From VAZQ01 sp963712565 (GTDB lineage Bacteria; Pseudomonadota; Alphaproteobacteria; Rhizobiales; Xanthobacteraceae), in the NCBI GenBank assembly GCA_963712565.1, contig CAVQIP010000037.1, positions 1 to 64,000 on the forward strand: a stretch of 64,000 nt of DNA. Reading direction: 5' to 3'. The notes under the pieces were generated by a model. It was not told the DNA's origin and did not search any database. It saw only the letters and a list, made by a program, of their open reading frames with translations. This document shows positions 10,943 through 20,041 of this stretch, piece by piece (position 1 is the first letter of the stretch; every line of letters begins with the position of its first letter). Both the position numbers and the translations under genes were made by a program.

Positions 10943-11131
10943 CGGAGAAAACGAAACGTGCTCAAAATGCCGAGGCGCAGGCCCCGCGGTCAATCCACGT
11001 GCTTGGACCCGGAATTCGGCCTCCCCGCTGATGCTTGGCTAACCCCCCAGGCCCGGGGCAGGGACAAAATCGTTTCGTTAACCAATTAACCTTAACATCG
11101 CGGGCGGTCGGTCCTTTGATGGGATGCCGCC

Positions 11132-11269
11132 ATGCACAAGCTCGCGGTCGCTTTCTTCTATACCTGCGCTGTCCTCTCGATCACCTTCACCGCGCTGGTC
11201 TTCATCGGCAAGGCGTCGGCGCAGGAGCACGGAGTCGCATACCCGAGCGCGATCCGCGCGTCGCTCTGA
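11132..11269 (+). CDS. Small exported peptide, 45 aa
   Basis: A 46-codon frame encoding MHKLAVAFFYTCAVLS..., a positively charged start, a long hydrophobic core and a probable signal-peptidase site at ASAQE (about residues 28-32), leaving a mature peptide of only about 15 residues. There is no strong ribosome site (GATGGGATGCCGCC upstream). The clean signal-peptide pattern in an otherwise empty gap is the only evidence for expression; no function can be assigned. Confidence 0.45.
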   Translation: MHKLAVAFFYTCAVLSITFTALVFIGKASAQEHGVAYPSAIRASL

Positions 11270-11363
11270 TGCTCGGCCGGCCCGGGGGTCGCGCTGAGCA
11301 AAGCGTGCTGATTTGACGGCGGCGACGTCCGGCGCTGCCATGCCGGGATGACGTCGGCCGGCG

Positions 11364-12104
11364 TCAATGCTCCAGCAGCAGCGAGCCGAAGCCCTCGATC
11401 TTGTCGTCGATGCCGTTCTGGCGGAGCGACCACCAATAGATGCAGGTGTTGATCGCCAGCACCGGCTTGTCGAGCCAGAATTCCGCCACCCCGGCGAGCC
11501 GCGCCATCGCCAGATTGGTGCCGACCTGGATGACGGCGTCGACGTCGGGTCCGTTCACCTCGATGATGGCGTCGCGCAGCTCGCGCTCCGACACGTGCGC
11601 GATCAGCACCGGGCTCTCGCATTTGAGCCCCTTCAGCCGTACCACCTCGAAGCCGCAATCGGTGAAGAAGCGGCGCACCTGCTCGTCGCCGACCGGCATA
11701 TAGGGCGTGATCACGCCGAGACGTCTGGCCCCGTAGCGCTGCAGCGCCGCCCGCGAGGCGTCCGAGCCCATGGAGACCTTGACGCCCGCCCGCGCCTCGA
11801 CCCGCTGGTGCAGCTTTTTGCTGCCCTCGAGCCCGTCCCAGAACGTCTCCGAGGACATGCCCATGATCAGATAGTCGGGCTCGCACGTCATCACGTCGTC
11901 GACCGCCTGCAGCATCGCCTTGCGGATGTTGTCCATGAGCTGGTTGAACTCGTCGTCGTTGCGGATCGGATCGTTGGGGATGTAGATGCGGCCGAAATGA
12001 TTGGTGACGCCGCGCGGGCGCATGGCGTCGAACTCCGGTTGCACGGAGGTGTTGGTCGAAGGCGCGATGACGCCGAATTTCTTGCGAAAGCCGAGCGCGT
12101 CCAT
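11364..12104 (-). CDS. Asp/Glu racemase superfamily enzyme (arylmalonate decarboxylase/maleate isomerase-like)
   Basis: 246 aa from the ATG at 12104 (a TTG two codons upstream is also open). The N-terminus (FGVIAPSTNTSVQPEF) and the repeated two-lobe pattern are those of the aspartate/glutamate racemase superfamily, in the branch holding maleate cis-trans isomerase and arylmalonate decarboxylase. The C-terminal catalytic cysteine is present (Cys221 in INTCIYWW). The place of the first catalytic cysteine reads MGMSSETFW, with no Cys, as in one-cysteine arylmalonate decarboxylases. A decarboxylase is therefore at least as likely as an isomerase. It is divergent from the HpaB-type hydroxylase, 288 bp away, and might act on the same aromatic or dicarboxylic substrates. 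Confidence 0.8.
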   Translation of the reverse strand: MDALGFRKKFGVIAPSTNTSVQPEFDAMRPRGVTNHFGRIYIPNDPIRNDDEFNQLMDNIRKAMLQAVDDVMTCEPDYLIMGMSSETFWDGLEGSKKLHQRVEARAGVKVSMGSDASRAALQRYGARRLGVITPYMPVGDEQVRRFFTDCGFEVVRLKGLKCESPVLIAHVSERELRDAIIEVNGPDVDAVIQVGTNLAMARLAGVAEFWLDKPVLAINTCIYWWSLRQNGIDDKIEGFGSLLLEH

Positions 12105-12392
12105 GGCCAAGAGCTTGCCGCAGGTCGCATGCGAAAGACAATGGTGTGTAGTGCCATCACGATGACCGCGAAATCAGGGCGTTCGTCCAAATCGCGCAAC
12201 TGCCGAGAACCCGGCGCGTTCCACCTCCGGGAGTTGGGGCGAGAGGGCTGGCGGCCGACTGGGAGCCCCCTGAGAAAGGGGGACTCACCGAACTCGCTGT
12301 GCGAGCAGCGGATGCAACCGGGAGCGGCGGACGCGCGCTGTTTCTGCGCTGCGCAGACGTGATAGAGTTCCGACGCCACTTGGGAAACGGCG

Positions 12393-13886
12393 ATGCTGCG
12401 AACCGGCAAGGAGCATCTGGAGTCGCTGCGCGACGGCCGCGTCGTCTATATCGGCAGCGAACGGGTCGACGACGTCACCCGCCATCCCGCCTTCCGCAAC
12501 GCCGCCGCGACCGTTGCCGCCATCTACGACATGAAGGCGGACCCGGCCAACCGCGAGATCCTGACCTACGACGAGGACGGCGCCCGCCACTCCATCTATT
12601 TCCTGCGCCCGCGCACGCGCGCGGACCTCGAGCGGCGGATGGTGGGGCATCGTCGCATCGCCGATGCCACGTTCGGAATGTTCGGCCGCTCGCCCGATCA
12701 CGTGGCCTCGTTCGTCACCGGCATGGCGATGAAGCCCGACGCCCTGCCGGCGCCGTGCGCGCATGCCGACAACCTCGTTCGCTACTACCGCCATATCCGC
12801 GACCACGACCTCTACGTCGTCTATGCCGTGGTGCCGCCGCAGGCGGCGCGCAATCCGGAATTCTATCACAAGCAGAACATCCCGGTGCCGACCCTGCGGG
12901 TGGTGCGGGAGGAGGATGACGGCGTCGTCATCTCCGGCATGAAGATGCTGGCGACCGGCGCGCTCTATGCCAACGACATCTGGATCGGCAACGTGATCCC
13001 GCTCGCGCCCGACCAGAAGAAGGAGGCGATCACCTGCGCGGTGCCCTGCAACGCCCCCGGTCTCACCCTGTGGTCGCGCCGGCCGGCCGTGCTCGGCGCC
13101 ACCTCGGAATTCGATTCTCCGCTCGCCTGGCGCTACGACGAGAGCGACAGCATGGTGCTGTGCGAGGACGTCAAGGTGCCGTGGGAGAAGGTGTTCGTGC
13201 ACGACGATGCCCTGCTCTCGCGCGACATCTACATCAAGACGCCGAGCCACTGCTTCGGCAACCACCAGTCCAACGTGCGCTATTGGTCGAAGATGCGCCT
13301 GCTGCTCGGGCTGTGCAGCAAGATCACGCAGGCGACCGGCGCCGACCAGGTGCCGGCGGTGCGCGAGACGCTCGGCAAGATGGCGGCGGTCGAGAGCACC
13401 ATCGGCGGGCTGGTGCACGGCCAGATCAACGCCTGCGAGCACTGGCCGGAGGGTTACGTCTGCTTCAATCGCCGCTTCATGTATGCCGGCCTCGACTGGT
13501 GCACGCAGAACTACAGCAAATTCGTCGACGAGCTGCGCGAGCTGTGCGGCGGCGGCGTGTTCCAGATGCCGGCCGACATCTCGGTCATGGACGACCCCGA
13601 GCTCGCCAAGCAGTTCGCGACCTTCTGGCAGACGCCGCAGGCCGACGCCGTCACCCGCATGAAGCTGTTCAAGCTCGCCTGGGACATGGTCGGATCGGAG
13701 TTCGCGGGCCGGCACCTGCAATACGAGAAGTTCTACGCCGGCGCCTCGTTCATCATCCGCAATCATTCCTACCGCGAAACCGACTGGGCCGAGTTCAACA
13801 AGCTGGTCGAGGATCTGATGGCGAGCTACGATTATCGGACCGGGCAGCAGACCGACGCGAAGGGCGCCCGATTGTCCGCGGTCTGA
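12393..13886 (+). CDS. 4-hydroxyphenylacetate 3-hydroxylase (HpaB) family protein
   Basis: 497 aa, ATG after GGGAAACGGCG. The whole length matches the HpaB/4-hydroxybutyryl-CoA dehydratase fold: the N-terminal TGKEHLESLRDGRVVYIGSE, then IYDMKADP, the central MLATGALYANDIWIGN, and the C-terminal helical part with SEFAGRHLQYEKFYAG. Most members are FADH2-dependent aromatic monooxygenases that need a separate flavin reductase; none is encoded nearby. The cysteine/histidine set for the [4Fe-4S] cluster of 4-hydroxybutyryl-CoA dehydratase is not obvious, favouring a monooxygenase. It converges on the UbiD-type decarboxylase, with 26 bp between the stops, and the pair could hydroxylate and decarboxylate one aromatic acid. 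Confidence 0.85.
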   Translation: MLRTGKEHLESLRDGRVVYIGSERVDDVTRHPAFRNAAATVAAIYDMKADPANREILTYDEDGARHSIYFLRPRTRADLERRMVGHRRIADATFGMFGRSPDHVASFVTGMAMKPDALPAPCAHADNLVRYYRHIRDHDLYVVYAVVPPQAARNPEFYHKQNIPVPTLRVVREEDDGVVISGMKMLATGALYANDIWIGNVIPLAPDQKKEAITCAVPCNAPGLTLWSRRPAVLGATSEFDSPLAWRYDESDSMVLCEDVKVPWEKVFVHDDALLSRDIYIKTPSHCFGNHQSNVRYWSKMRLLLGLCSKITQATGADQVPAVRETLGKMAAVESTIGGLVHGQINACEHWPEGYVCFNRRFMYAGLDWCTQNYSKFVDELRELCGGGVFQMPADISVMDDPELAKQFATFWQTPQADAVTRMKLFKLAWDMVGSEFAGRHLQYEKFYAGASFIIRNHSYRETDWAEFNKLVEDLMASYDYRTGQQTDAKGARLSAV

Positions 13887-13912
13887 TCCGAGGCACCGGA
13901 GCGCAGCGCCGT

Positions 13913-15445
13913 TCAGCCGCCGCCGTTGAGGGTGTAGCGGCCGTCTTTGAGCCGCGTGAGCCGGCCCGCCGCATAGAGCTTGTCGAAGTCCCGCAAAATC
14001 TCGCGGCCGTCGCGGGTGCCGAGCGCGGCCATCAGCTCGAGATAGGTTGCGGGGCCCGTGGCCAGCGCCGCTTCGATCGTTTGCCGTGGGCGCTGCGGCA
14101 GTTGCGGCGGATGCGGCACCGTGAATTCGACGCTGTCGCCCTTGCCGAACGGCTTGGTGCAGTCGAAACCGGCCTTGGCGCCCGTGCGGCTGCCTTGCAG
14201 CGACGGATCGAGCGGGACGCAGCGGAAGCCGGACGCCACCACGAAGTCGCGATCGGCCTGAAAGCGCGTGGCCAGCGCCCAGTCGATCTGCTCGTCGGAG
14301 AACACGTCGATGTCGTCGTCGACCACGAACACGTGCTTGACGTCGCCGCTGGAGCAGAACACCGCCGCGATCGCGTTGCGCGCCTCGCCGGGATTGCGCT
14401 GGCGCAGCGAGACGCGCACGTTGTACATGCCGCCGGACGAGGCGGTGCAGCAGACCGCGACCGGCTCGCGCACGGCCTGTTGCAGCACGCTCCAGATCGC
14501 GGCCTCGGTCTTGGCGGCGCCGAGTTGCGCGGTGTCGGTAAAGCCGAGCCGCGCGCCGCCGATGCTCACGGTCTGGAACAGCGCGTCGCGCCGCTTGGTG
14601 ATGGCGGTGAGGTGGAACACCGGATTGCTTTTGAGCAGCCCGTAGTAGCCGATATATTCGCCGTAGGGGCCTTCGGGCTCGACCAGCCCGCGTTCGTCGA
14701 TATAGCCCTCGAGCACCAGTTCGGCGTCGGCCGGAACCCTGACGTCGACGGTGACGCATTTCACCACCGGCAGCGGCGCGCCGCGCACCGCGCCGACCAC
14801 TTCGAGCTCGTCCATCGGCGGGGTCGCGGCGACGGCGGCGAGAAAATCGGCGGGATGGCTGCCGACCGCAAAGGCGACCGGCATGCGCTCGCCCCTGGCG
14901 ACCGCCGCCTGATAGAGCGCGCGCAGGTCGCTCGGGGCGTTGAGGTCGATGCCGGCCGAGCGCGGGCCGCGCAGCATCAGGCGGCGGCAGCCGATATTGG
15001 TGACGCTCGAGTTCGGATCGCGCGCGTAGTCGATGCTGGCGGAGATATAAGGCGCGCCGTCGAGCCCGTGCTGCAGGTGCACCGGCAGCGTGGTCAGGTC
15101 GGCATCGTCTCCGGTCAGCACGACCTCGTGCACCGGAGCCTGCGCGGACGGCACCTCGATCGGCGCGAGCGGGTGCCGCAGGCGCTCGCGCAAGACCGCC
15201 GGAAAGCCGCTCTCGTCGGTATCGAGGGCGGCGGCGAGGCGGCGTCGCGTGCCCATGACGTTGCCGACGAGCTCGGTCTTTTCCGGCCCCACCGCCCGGA
15301 ACCAGACCGCGTTGGGATTGCCATCGAGCACCGCCGCCACGTCGATGAGATCGATCGGATCGTCGTGGACGACGCATTCGCCCTCCTGCACCAGCTTCTC
15401 GACGAAATGGCGCAGGCGAAATTTTTCGGTGTCGGGGGGAGTCAT
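13913..15445 (-). CDS. UbiD family (de)carboxylase
   Basis: 510 aa from an ATG at 15445 with GGAAG upstream; the frame stays open further 5' but only from that ATG does it resemble the family. UbiD enzymes reversibly decarboxylate aromatic or unsaturated acids with prenylated FMN. The family hallmark EGPYGEYIGYYG (about residues 255-266) carries conserved catalytic Glu, and the flanking PADAELVLEGYIDERG and PxPQLPQRPRQTIE patterns fit. The C-terminal about 70 residues form a small winged-helix-like tail (TYLELMAALGTRDGREILRDF), which is an unusual extension. No UbiX-type prenyltransferase is in the window, so the cofactor must come from elsewhere. The substrate is unknown; the neighbouring hydroxylase suggests a phenolic acid. 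Confidence 0.85.
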   Translation of the reverse strand: MTPPDTEKFRLRHFVEKLVQEGECVVHDDPIDLIDVAAVLDGNPNAVWFRAVGPEKTELVGNVMGTRRRLAAALDTDESGFPAVLRERLRHPLAPIEVPSAQAPVHEVVLTGDDADLTTLPVHLQHGLDGAPYISASIDYARDPNSSVTNIGCRRLMLRGPRSAGIDLNAPSDLRALYQAAVARGERMPVAFAVGSHPADFLAAVAATPPMDELEVVGAVRGAPLPVVKCVTVDVRVPADAELVLEGYIDERGLVEPEGPYGEYIGYYGLLKSNPVFHLTAITKRRDALFQTVSIGGARLGFTDTAQLGAAKTEAAIWSVLQQAVREPVAVCCTASSGGMYNVRVSLRQRNPGEARNAIAAVFCSSGDVKHVFVVDDDIDVFSDEQIDWALATRFQADRDFVVASGFRCVPLDPSLQGSRTGAKAGFDCTKPFGKGDSVEFTVPHPPQLPQRPRQTIEAALATGPATYLELMAALGTRDGREILRDFDKLYAAGRLTRLKDGRYTLNGGG

Positions 15446-15864
15446 GTCAGGGTCTTCCAGTCGCGCCGGGCGTCGTGACGCTGGTCGCGCCGCCGGGGCC
15501 GCGCGTCCACGGCCGACGCGGTCGAACGCGCTATTTTGGCCTGCTCCGGCGCCGCGCACAATCATGTCACGCCCGGCACAGGGCAGGGCCAAGTCCTTCC
15601 ACTTCCCCTCGTGGCTTTGCCGAGCTCGATGCCGGCGATGACGCGAGGAACGTTCAGCCGGCGACGCCGGTCGGGTGACGATCCGGGCACGCCGCCCCGG
15701 CACAGGGTGCCGGCACGCCACCGGTGCCTGCGGCGATCGGCCATTGGGCACTGTCCCAACGCGACGTTGCACCCGCGGACGCCAACTTTTGCCAACGGCG
15801 GGATCAGCGTAAAGTCTGCACCCATGCGCGCGGCAACGCGCTGCCGGCCAGTGGAGGAAACCGT
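15446..15864. other. Divergent intergenic region between UbiD-type gene and tctB
   Basis: 419 bp with no gene I can support. It must hold promoters for both directions. The only structure seen is a short inverted repeat TTGGG-6-CCCAA (15744-15759) and a direct GCCAAC pair (about 15781-15797); neither is convincing as an operator. Confidence 0.4.
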
Positions 15865-16314
15865 ATGTTGCGGGTGAAAAGCCCCCAGGATTTCGGGGCC
15901 GGCGTGGTGTTCGCGCTGATTGGTCTCGCCGGATTATACTTCGGCAGCGACCTTGCCTTCGGTACCGCCTCGCGCATGGGTCCCGGTTACTTCCCGGTCC
16001 TGCTCAGCGTCCTGATCATCGCCATCGGGCTCGTGGTCGGCGCTCGCGGGCTGACGGTCGCGGGACCGCCGATCGAGCCGTTTCAACTGCGCCCCATCCT
16101 TTTCATCATCGCCGCCATCCTGATCTTCGGATTCTCTGATCGAGTCGATCGGCCTCGCGCTCACCGCCGTCGTGCTGACGGTGTTGGCCGCTTATGCCCG
16201 GCCCGACGTCAACCTGCGCGAAGCGATCCTGCTCGGGATCGGCTTGGCGATCTTCACCGTGGTGGTGTTCGTCACGTGCTGGGACAGCCGTTGCCCGCGT
16301 GGTGGGGCCGCTAG
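15865..16314 (+). pseudogene. tctB: TctB, small membrane subunit of a tripartite tricarboxylate transporter, two frameshifts
   Basis: Four-helix small subunit of a TTT transporter. ATG after TGGAGGAAACCGT. Residues 1-90 are normal (a KSPQDFGAGVVFALIGLAGL start, GTASRMGPGYFP motif). The frame breaks near 16131-16137 (one extra base) and the true continuation, LIESIGLALTAVVLTVLAAY, runs in the next frame until near 16273, where one missing base restores the first frame for the end, VLGQPLPAWWGR, and a TAG at 16314. The two changes compensate. Either the gene is mildly broken or the sequence has indel errors here. The tctA start follows the stop by one base. Confidence 0.8.
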
Positions 16315-16315
16315 G

Positions 16316-17826
16316 ATGCAATTCGATGTGTTCCACAATCTGGCGACCGGCTTCGGGGCGGCGGTATCGCTCCCCAATCTCGGCTTTGCCCTGCTCGGTT
16401 GTCTGCTGGGCACGCTGATCGGCGTGCTGCCCGGCATCGGGCCGATCCCCACCATCGCGATGCTGTTGCCGATCACCTTCGGTCTCGAGCCGCTGTCCTC
16501 GCTCATCATGCTGGCCGGCATCTACTACGGCGCGCAGTACGGCGGCTCGACCACCTCGATCCTGGTGAACATCCCGGGCGAGGCGGCTTCGATCGTCACC
16601 TGCCTCGACGGCCACGAGATGGCCAAGCAAGGACGCGCCGGCGCGGCCCTCGGCGGTGGCGGCGTTGGGTTCGTTCTTCGCCGGCTGCGTCGGCACGGTC
16701 TTCATCGCGGCGTTCGGCCCGCCGCTTGCGGCCATCGCCCAGGAATTCAACTCGCCCGACTACTTTTCGCTGATGGTGCTCGGCCTCGTCACCGCGGTGA
16801 TTCTGGCGCACGGTTCGGTGATCAAGGCACTCGGAATGGTGCTCGTCGGCCTGCTGTTCGGTCTCGTCGGCACCGACGTCAACAGCGGTCTCACCCGCTA
16901 TACGTTCGGCATTTCCGAGCTGTGGGACGGGATCGACTTCCTGCCGCTGGTCATCGGGCTGTTCGGCATCGTCGAGATCATCCGCAATCTGGAGCAGCCG
17001 ACGCTGCCGCGCCCGCAATTCAGCGCCAAGATGAGAAGCCTGTGGCCGAGCATGAAGGACTTCCACGAATCCTGGCGGCCGGTGCTGCGCGGCACCGGCC
17101 TGGGTTCGCTCCTGGGCATCCTGCCCGGCGGCGGTGCCGTGCTCGCCTCGTTCGCGAGCTATACGCTCGAAAAGAAGGTTGCCAAGGATCCGAGCCGGTT
17201 CGGCAAGGGCGCCATCGAAGGGCGTGGCGGGGCCGGAATCCGCCAACAACGCGGCCGCGCAAACCTCCTTCATTCCGCTGCTGACGCTGGGCCTGCCGTC
17301 CAACGCCATCATGGCGCTGATGATGGGAGCCATGATCATCCAGGGCATTCAGCCCGGCTCGGCGGTCATGACCAAGCGTCCCGACCTGTTCTGGGGAATG
17401 GTCGCCAGCATGTGGATCGGCAATCTGATGTTGCTGGTGATCAATCTGCCGCTCATCGGCATATGGGTGCGCCTGCTATCGGTCCCTTACCGTCTCCTCT
17501 ATCCGGCAATTCTGCTATTCTGCGTCATCGGCATTTACAGCACGAACACCAACATCGCCCAGTTGGTGCTGTGCGCGCTGTTCGCCGTGTTCGGCTACAT
17601 CCTGCTGCGATTCGGATGCGAGCCGGCGCCGCTGGTTCTGGGTTTCATTCTCGGGCCGCTGATGGAAGAAAATCTGCGGCGATCTCTGGTCATCTCGCGC
17701 GGCGATCCGATGGTGTTCCTGGAGCGGCCGATCTCGGCGGTCCTGCTCGCCGCCACCGTGGCCATCGTCGCCCTGATCGTGCTGCCGCAGTTTCGGCGGA
17801 CCCGCGAGGAAGCATTCCAGGAATGA
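16316..17826 (+). pseudogene. tctA: TctA, large membrane subunit of a tripartite tricarboxylate transporter, two frameshifts
   Basis: About 500-aa, roughly 12-helix permease component. The start MQFDVFHNLATGFGAAVS and the TctA signature around PGIGPIPTIAMLLPITFGL and YYGAQYGGSTTSILVNIPGE are clear. One extra G near 16652 (GGCGGTGGCGG) moves the frame; the true path continues AALGSFFAGCVGT. One more extra G near 17220 (GAAGGGCG) moves it again to VAGPESANNAAAQTSFIPLL, which runs to the TGA at 17826. Correcting both bases gives an intact protein of family length, so indel error in G runs is as likely as decay. The receptor genes follow directly. Confidence 0.85.
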
Positions 17827-17864
17827 AACGCGCCGAGAGCAATCGCTTTCAACGGAGGAAACCA

Positions 17865-18848
17865 ATGAAGCCCACGACGACATGGTGGTCGCGTTGCGCT
17901 GGCCTTGCGGCGGCGGCCGTGATGGTGATCGCAGTGCCGACCGGCGCCCGCGCGCAAGCCTATCCCAGCCAGGACATCCGTCTCATCTGCGCCTTTCCGC
18001 CCGGCAGCGGCGCCGACGTGCTGGTCCGGTATTTCGCGGAAAAGCTGCGGCCGATCGCGAACCGCACCGTGATCGTGGAGAACAAGTCCGGCGCCGGCGG
18101 CAACATCGCCATGGAATATGTCGCAAGGGCGAAACCCGACGGCTACACCATCTTCGTCCATGCCGCGACCGCGGTCGCGGCCAACCAGCATCTGTTCAAG
18201 AAGCCGCCCATCGATGCGGCCAAGGCGATTCAAATCGCCGCATCGATCAACCGGCAACCCTTCATGCTGGTCGTCGACGCCAAGAGCCCCTACAAGACCG
18301 TCGCCGATCTCACCGAGGCGATGCGCAAGAAAGGAGACAAGGCGACCTACGCGACCGCGGCACCCACCGGCACCATCATGGGCGAGATCTACAAGGACGT
18401 CACCAAGATCACGGCGGTCGAGGTGAACTACAAGACCGCGCCCGATTCGCTCAACGAAATGCTCAGCGGCAAGATCGACTTCGGCATGCACGATCCGGTG
18501 TTCTCGCTCGCCCAGCAGCGCGAGGGGAGGCTGCGAATTCTCGCCGTCAGCACCGCGACGCGGCTGCAGGCGAATCCGGACATGCCGACGATGACCGAGT
18601 CGGGCGTGCCCATGGATCTGACCGGCTGGTGGGCGGCCATGCTGCCGGCCGGCGCGCCGAAGCCGGTCGTCGACAAGGTGCACGAGTGGTTCACGGACAT
18701 CGTCAAGACGGAGGAGACGAAGAAATTTCTCAACAGTTTCGGCGGCGATCCCTTCATCAACACGCCCGAAGCCGCCCAGGCGCTGTTTCTGAAATCGATC
18801 AAGGACTGGGGCGACTACGTGCGCATCGCGAAAATCGTGCCGCAATGA
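17865..18848 (+). CDS. TctC/Bug-family periplasmic solute receptor, copy 1
   Basis: 327 aa, ATG after CGGAGGAAACCA. Signal peptide of about 30 residues ending ARAQA, then the Bug-type start YPSQDIRLICAFPPGSGAD, AKPDGYTIF, and the C-terminal ETKKFLNSFGGDP. These receptors capture carboxylated or aromatic acids in the periplasm and deliver them to TctAB. It lies 38 bp after tctA and is the first of three tandem paralogues that share most of their sequence. The ligand is unknown; the neighbouring UbiD-type and HpaB-type genes make an aromatic acid plausible. Confidence 0.9.
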   Translation: MKPTTTWWSRCAGLAAAAVMVIAVPTGARAQAYPSQDIRLICAFPPGSGADVLVRYFAEKLRPIANRTVIVENKSGAGGNIAMEYVARAKPDGYTIFVHAATAVAANQHLFKKPPIDAAKAIQIAASINRQPFMLVVDAKSPYKTVADLTEAMRKKGDKATYATAAPTGTIMGEIYKDVTKITAVEVNYKTAPDSLNEMLSGKIDFGMHDPVFSLAQQREGRLRILAVSTATRLQANPDMPTMTESGVPMDLTGWWAAMLPAGAPKPVVDKVHEWFTDIVKTEETKKFLNSFGGDPFINTPEAAQALFLKSIKDWGDYVRIAKIVPQ

Positions 18849-19005
18849 TGATGAGTTGACGGGCGCGATGACGCAGGCGTCGCGCCCAATCGAGCGTCGA
18901 AATGCGCAGCCGCCCGCTCTAGGATGAGCCGGTCCCGGCTGGCGGCGCAGATATCGTTTGCCGCTCGGGCCACGCCGACCGCAGGCCTTTCCAGGGAGGA
19001 AGCCC

Positions 19006-19992
19006 ATGCAGGTGGATTCTAATCGGCCGATGCGATCCGTTCGGCTGGCCGTCGTGCTGGCCGCCGTATTGGGCGCGATGCCGGGCCCTGTCCGGGCCCA
19101 GGACTATCCGAGCCAGGATATCCGCCTGATTTGCGGATTTCCCCCCGGCAGCGGCGCCGACGTTTTCGTGCGTTATTTCGCCGAGAAGCTGCGGCCGATC
19201 GCCGGCCGCACCGTGGTGGTCGAGAACAAGGTCGGGGCGGCCAGCAATATTGCGACCGAATACGTCGCCCGCTCGAAGCCGGACGGTCACACGCTGTATC
19301 CGTTTGCGGGCACCACGGTGGCGGCGAGCATGCATCTGTTCAAGCATCCGCCCGTGGATGTCGGCAAGGCGATCCGGGTGGCGGCCACCACCAGCAATCT
19401 CGCATTCATGCTTGCTGTCGACGCGAAGTCGCCCCACAAGAGCGTGGCCGAGTTGACGGCGGCCGTGAAGCAGAAGGGCAGCCGGGCGAGCTATGCCGTT
19501 GCGGCCAATCCCGGCCGCATCATGGGCGCGATCTACAAGAACACCGCCGGTCTCGATGCGCTCGAGGTGCAATACCGAACCGCCGCCGATTCCCTGAACG
19601 AGATGCAGAGCGGCAAGCTCGACTACGGCCTGCATGACCCGATCTTCGCGCTCGCGCAGCAGCGCGAGGGGCGGCTGCGCGTGCTTGCGATCAGCGCCAG
19701 CAAGCGGCTGCAGTCGCAGCCGGAGCTGCCGACCATGACCGAGTCGGGAATTCCCATGGACCTCGATCTCTGGTGGGGTGTGATGGTTCCGACCGGCACC
19801 CCCAAGCCGATCATCGACCGGATCAATGGCTGGTTCGCGCAGATCGTGCGCACCGAGGAAACCAAGAAGTTCCTCAACGCCTACGGAGCCGACCCCTTGA
19901 TCAATACCCCGGAACGAAGCCAGGAGATGTTCGAGAAGGCGATCAAGGAATGGGGCGAATACGTCCGGATGGCCAAGATCGAGCCGCAATGA
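19006..19992 (+). CDS. TctC/Bug-family periplasmic solute receptor, copy 2
   Basis: 328 aa. I choose the ATG at 19006 because CAGGGAGGAAG precedes it; the frame is open 16 codons further upstream without a ribosome site. Signal peptide ends PVRAQD; the mature start is DYPSQDIRLICGFPPGSGAD. It aligns with copies 1 and 3 through the whole chain, with most differences in the ligand-facing stretch around residues 90-170 (FAGTTVAASMHLF, TTSNLAFMLAV). This pattern suggests duplication followed by change in ligand preference. The 157-bp gap before it may carry its own promoter. Confidence 0.9.
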   Translation: MQVDSNRPMRSVRLAVVLAAVLGAMPGPVRAQDYPSQDIRLICGFPPGSGADVFVRYFAEKLRPIAGRTVVVENKVGAASNIATEYVARSKPDGHTLYPFAGTTVAASMHLFKHPPVDVGKAIRVAATTSNLAFMLAVDAKSPHKSVAELTAAVKQKGSRASYAVAANPGRIMGAIYKNTAGLDALEVQYRTAADSLNEMQSGKLDYGLHDPIFALAQQREGRLRVLAISASKRLQSQPELPTMTESGIPMDLDLWWGVMVPTGTPKPIIDRINGWFAQIVRTEETKKFLNAYGADPLINTPERSQEMFEKAIKEWGEYVRMAKIEPQ

Positions 19993-20041
19993 TGATTGCC
20001 TGCGGCAGGCGCGCCCGCCGCAACATCGTGCTGGAGGAAAC

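Noticed and set aside
12285..15377. A very long open frame on the minus strand, out of phase with the UbiD-type gene
   Set aside because: It is Arg/Ala-rich without any domain, and its course is explained by GC-rich third codon positions opposite real genes. The UbiD-type and HpaB-type readings have clear family motifs.
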